From the NCBI GenBank assembly GCA_026708115.1, contig JAPOVL010000013.1, positions 248,001 through 312,000 of the forward strand: DNA of 64,000 nucleotides, read 5' to 3'. The notes below the pieces were generated by a model. It made no database searches. It saw only the letters and a program-made list of their open reading frames with translations, and was not told where the DNA came from. Position 1 is the stretch's first letter. Each line of letters starts with the position of its first letter. Shown piece by piece: positions 61,331 through 64,000 of this stretch. Made by a program: the position numbers and the translations under genes. The stretch is from Chloroflexota bacterium. GTDB lineage: Bacteria; Chloroflexota; Anaerolineae; Aggregatilineales; Phototrophicaceae.

Positions 61331-61516
61331 TCATTTTGAACTGGCCGATTCTTCAGAACTGTTATCATCGTGACCCGCGACGCCGGCGCTCGCGGGGCGC
61401 GCCCAGAGCTTGTTAAAGACCAGGTCGCCAACCGCAGTTGGCGCCAGGTCTTCATCCATGAGCATGTTCAAGATTGGAATTGACAGCTGGATCATCTCGC
61501 CTGATGCCAGCTCCAA
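61331..61516 (-). pseudogene. 3' part of the copper lipoprotein gene, cut off by adapter sequence
   Basis: 62 codons in the same frame as 61544-62242, starting just after the adapter. It reads LELASGEMIQLSIPILNML and continues to a TGA at 61331. It completes the PCuAC domain: the family runs HIMLM.L...L..G..I.L.L, and joining across the adapter gives HIMLRQL then LELASGEMIQLSI. The end carries GDLVFNKLWARPASAG, a phrase resembling the start of another PCuAC domain. Confidence 0.8.
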
Positions 61517-61555
61517 GTGTAGATCTCGGTGGTCGCCGTATCATTAAAAAAAAAA
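61517..61555. other. Illumina P5 adapter plus ten-base A-run (assembly artefact)
   Basis: 61517-61545 is the exact reverse complement of the 29-base Illumina P5 flow-cell sequence, beginning GTGTAGATCTCGGTGGTCGC, and 61546-61555 is ten A. In translation it gives the well-known contaminant string FFFNDTATTEIYT. Length is 39 bases, a multiple of three, so removing it restores one frame. Confidence 0.97.
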
Positions 61556-62242
61556 CAGTTGCCGCAACATGATGTGCAAGCCGCCCGGGCGCAGCTCAAG
61601 TCGCTCGCCAGCGGGAATGACCAGGGTCTCGACAGCTTCCATGCGCGCAATGTCGTCGTCGATGATGCTGCGGTGAAACTCGACCTGATGAGCAGCGGTG
61701 CTGTTGGCCGCGGCAATGGCGACGGCTGACGCGCCGCTGTTTTCGATTTGCATGTAGACAGCGCTGGATTCGCCTGTCGTGGCGTTGCGCTCTGCGTTGT
61801 CCATGCGGTGGCTTTCCCGACCGTTGTGATCCATCGTCGGCATCTCATGCTCCCCGGCTTGCGAGAGGATCTCGTAGCGGAAATTTTCCCTAACCCGTTC
61901 GCCCGAATCCAAGGTCAGATTGGCTTCCAGGATCCACGTGCCGGCCATCGTCCATTCAAATGGCACGGTGAATACCCCATTGACCGCTTCAGTCGATTCA
62001 GCGAAGACCGGCGCCATGCCGGCGTGATCCATATCGCCACGCAGGACAATAACGCCCGGGTTTTCAACTACATTGCCATTCTCGTCGTGAACGCTGACGG
62101 TGATTTGGGACGGGCCCACCTGCATGCCGGCGACGGAGACCGCGAGGCTGTAGTCGCTGCTAGATTGACGTTGCTGCCGGCAGGATGCCAAGAGCAACAC
62201 GAGGATAAGGATGCAGCCAATCTGTCGCAGGGCTATTGTCAA
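61544..62242 (-). CDS. Copper-type lipoprotein: YtkA-like plus PCuAC domain (interrupted)
   Basis: A lipoprotein signal (LILVLLLASC, Cys lipobox), a YtkA/FixH-like beta domain (about 30-125) and a PCuAC copper-chaperone domain (AVYMQIENSGASAVAIAAAN; LELRPGGLHIML). As written it stops at a TAA made by the adapter A-run. With the adapter removed the gene runs 62242 to 61331 and encodes about 290 residues. In PCuAC the copper ligands are Met and His in HxxM-like and MxM-like pairs; here HQVEFH and HIML are seen. It should deliver copper to cytochrome oxidase. It lies nine bases after the stop of the gene at 62252. Confidence 0.85.
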   Translation of the reverse strand: MTIALRQIGCILILVLLLASCRQQRQSSSDYSLAVSVAGMQVGPSQITVSVHDENGNVVENPGVIVLRGDMDHAGMAPVFAESTEAVNGVFTVPFEWTMAGTWILEANLTLDSGERVRENFRYEILSQAGEHEMPTMDHNGRESHRMDNAERNATTGESSAVYMQIENSGASAVAIAAANSTAAHQVEFHRSIIDDDIARMEAVETLVIPAGERLELRPGGLHIMLRQLFFF

Positions 62243-62251
62243 GACGCTGAC

Positions 62252-63340
62252 CTAGGCCGGCATTTCAACCGGCGAGGCGGGTGGATGGACGAGCAAACTC
62301 AGTCCGTAGCCAAATGCGCCAGCCAGCACCGGCGCGCCCAGCCACATGTGTACTTCCCACCAGAGGCCGCCTTTTGCCCAGGCGCCCGCGCCCAGGATGT
62401 GAATCACAAGCAGCGCGCCCATACTGAATACGAAAGGGATCAGACAAGAAAACAGGCGCAGGCCCTTGGTCGATTCGGTGATCTTGCGACTGAGCAGCCA
62501 ATCACAGAGCAAGCCGACGATTGCGGCATTAATGACCAGCAGGAAGTCGGCATTAGCGCGCAAGTGCATCCAGGTCATCATCAGGGCATTGACCGAATAC
62601 ATCAACGTGAACGCGCCAAAGGGCAGGCGCCAGCGCCGGGTGCTGAAGAGAACGACGCCGAGCAGGATGTTGCTATGCATCACCAGCGCCAACACGCCAT
62701 AGACGTCATACAAGCTATGGACATCGGGTCTGGGACCGGTCAATATGTGCGTCCTGCCGGTGACGGCGGCGAAAGCCGTGAAAAAGGTGAATACAGAGGC
62801 GATCATCGTCAGCGCGAGGATGGCCGGCATTAGATCGCGCCAACTGTTTTCGGTCTGGCGCTGCCAGTACGCGCGGATCGGTCCGCTGATAATCAGCAGA
62901 CCGGATGCAGCCAGCAGAAGATGGGTCGGGCTTAGCAGCGCCTCGATGTTCTCTTCAATTCCGAATAGCCCGTGCCAGACCATATCGCCCAGGCCGCCAG
63001 TAGCGAAAAGCAAGGCCCCCGCTAAGGCGGGCATATAACCGGCGGGCAAGGCGCGCCTCCAGTGAGAGCCCTTGCCAACGTTGCGGAAATGAAAAGCGAT
63101 CAGGGTGATCGCGGAAACGCCGTAAGCGCCATACAAGATCGCGTGCCAGGGCGTGAAAAAGCTGTCATCGACGCGATCATGATTGTGCGCCCAGCCATCG
63201 ATGAAGAGGCCGAAGATCATGACGCAGGCTACAATCGCCATCCACCAGTCCAGCCGCGGGTTATCCGCGGGCTGTCCACTTCGCGCGGTCGACAATCCGC
63301 TTGCCATTGCGCGCGTCTTAACTGCCGGGATTGATGACAT
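62252..63340 (-). CDS. Multi-pass membrane protein, His-rich
   Basis: 362 residues from the ATG at 63340 (GAGAG before it); about nine or ten membrane spans. Many His and Trp residues lie at span ends (DGWAHNHDRVDDSFFTPWH, HGLFGIEENIEALLSPTHLL, HMWLGAPVL). I do not recognise a characterised family. It forms a transcript with the copper lipoprotein, so a role in metal handling or oxidase assembly is the best inference. Confidence 0.7.
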   Translation of the reverse strand: MSSIPAVKTRAMASGLSTARSGQPADNPRLDWWMAIVACVMIFGLFIDGWAHNHDRVDDSFFTPWHAILYGAYGVSAITLIAFHFRNVGKGSHWRRALPAGYMPALAGALLFATGGLGDMVWHGLFGIEENIEALLSPTHLLLAASGLLIISGPIRAYWQRQTENSWRDLMPAILALTMIASVFTFFTAFAAVTGRTHILTGPRPDVHSLYDVYGVLALVMHSNILLGVVLFSTRRWRLPFGAFTLMYSVNALMMTWMHLRANADFLLVINAAIVGLLCDWLLSRKITESTKGLRLFSCLIPFVFSMGALLVIHILGAGAWAKGGLWWEVHMWLGAPVLAGAFGYGLSLLVHPPASPVEMPA

Positions 63341-63519
63341 AGCTCTCGATCCCTTCACAATCCTAAGCGAAGAACAGCACGATGAGGTCTCTATGCGAAA
63401 CTGTACGCGCTATTATAGCACTGGAAACCACAGTTTGTCAGTCCAAGGGCAGTCGCGTAGCGCGATTCACATCTTGATGTAAAATCAGTTTAGTTGTTCG
63501 CTGGCGCGATGATTCTCGT

Positions 63520-64000
63520 ATGGCATTTGAATTGGAAGCTTTGGTCGGTCACCTTTATATTATTGGGGGCCGACCGATCAATGTGAACCCGCCCGGCGCG
63601 CTGGTCGTGGTAGCGCCGCAGGATGCCGCCCGAGGCCGTGAGGGCGACACTTTTTTCACGTTGATTGTCCCCTCGGGAACGATTGCGCCAACCACGTTTT
63701 ATGAACAATTGGCTGTATTGGCGGCGGAACGCTATTTCAATACCGGTGGCAGCGTCACAATTGCCATGCGAACGATGTTTCAAGTGCTCAACCGCAACCT
63801 TTACGAACACAATCAAGCGCATAGCGAGTATGAGCAGCAGCAATTTGAGGCCAGCGCCATCGTCGCCGTCTTGCATGGAGACGATATGTACGTCGCGCGC
63901 GTTGGCCCGGTCGTCTCGGTATTGCAGACAGCTGGCTTGACCCTAACTTTCCCCGATGATTTTACCCAAGAAGAATCGCTCTACAGCGCACCGTTGGGCA
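63520..64000 (+). CDS. PP2C-like protein, N-terminal part (runs off the end)
   Basis: The frame opens at the ATG at 63520 and is still open at base 64000, giving about 160 residues. It has VALVVVAPQDAARGREGD-like text near residue 25, then EQLAVLAAERYFNTGGSV and NRNLYEHNQ, then SAIVAVLHGDDMYVARVGP. The last phrase matches the core of PPM/PP2C phosphatases (A.V....L....VGDSR). The usual early Asp metal ligands are not evident, so it may be catalytically inactive. It could act with kinase signalling. Confidence 0.65.
   Translation, partial: MAFELEALVGHLYIIGGRPINVNPPGALVVVAPQDAARGREGDTFFTLIVPSGTIAPTTFYEQLAVLAAERYFNTGGSVTIAMRTMFQVLNRNLYEHNQAHSEYEQQQFEASAIVAVLHGDDMYVARVGPVVSVLQTAGLTLTFPDDFTQEESLYSAPLG

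Overview
The window is most like a chromosomal stretch of a Chloroflexota (Anaerolineae-like) bacterium assembled from short reads. This rests on gene style only: nucleoside-type ABC transporter, YtkA/PCuAC copper lipoprotein, pre-peptidase C-terminal (PPC) repeats, WD40-like propellers, a giant Ser/Thr kinase and a PP2C-like protein. I see no rRNA, tRNA or CRISPR array, so the taxonomy is a moderate-confidence inference. A reverse-complemented Illumina P5 adapter sits inside a gene at 61517-61555, which shows the sequence is an uncurated short-read assembly.

Layout. 1-11172 is mostly ordinary metabolism: the end of a WD40 gene, a PAP2-like membrane protein, a minus-strand block (nucleoside ABC ATPase, sulfite-oxidase-like molybdoenzyme, two permeases, Nudix hydrolase), a lipoprotein, a nucleotidyltransferase, an enolase-superfamily enzyme with a threonine-dehydratase-like enzyme, and a lone Wzz protein. 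11173-16534 is an accessory, defence-flavoured patch: dispersed repeats, an AlbA_2/Schlafen-type protein, the 3' scrap of a restriction-methylase gene, a PIN-like nuclease, and a two-gene unit with a deoxyribosyltransferase/TIR-like protein. That unit is bracketed by a 120-bp direct repeat of the 3' end of the neighbouring alcohol dehydrogenase gene. 16411-34056 returns to chromosomal genes (HtpG, VOC proteins, PncC/CinA, Uma2, DinB, TPR/PPC paralogs, aldo-keto reductase, DUF1028, a GT39-like protein, NfeD plus SPFH), with one unexplained overlapping two-gene operon at 20930-22659.

34169-56842, all on the minus strand, is the most interesting region. In transcription order it holds a 1453-residue transmembrane protein kinase, four tandem paralogous phage-tail-like jelly-roll proteins, a small structural protein, a tail-tube-like protein with fibronectin III domains, a siphophage-type major tail protein, and then an 846-residue protein with a JAB/JAMM metalloprotease domain and a C-terminal LytM/M23-like domain. 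Its stop overlaps the start of a secreted WD40-like propeller. Downstream lie three more cassettes of the same design. Each has a 5'-truncated JAB-type gene without an ATG that shares nearly identical DNA with the full gene and then switches to a different C-terminus, followed by its own WD40 gene. This is the layout of polymorphic-toxin loci such as Rhs and CDI with orphan tip/immunity cassettes, but with domains I do not know from such systems. A repeated, hairpin-forming leader with a conserved loop precedes most genes of the block.

57188-64000 is plus-strand then minus-strand: a 1364-residue fusion of a YfhO-like membrane protein and a Wzx-like flippase, a copper lipoprotein gene broken by the adapter, a His-rich multi-pass membrane protein, and the start of a PP2C-like gene running off the end.
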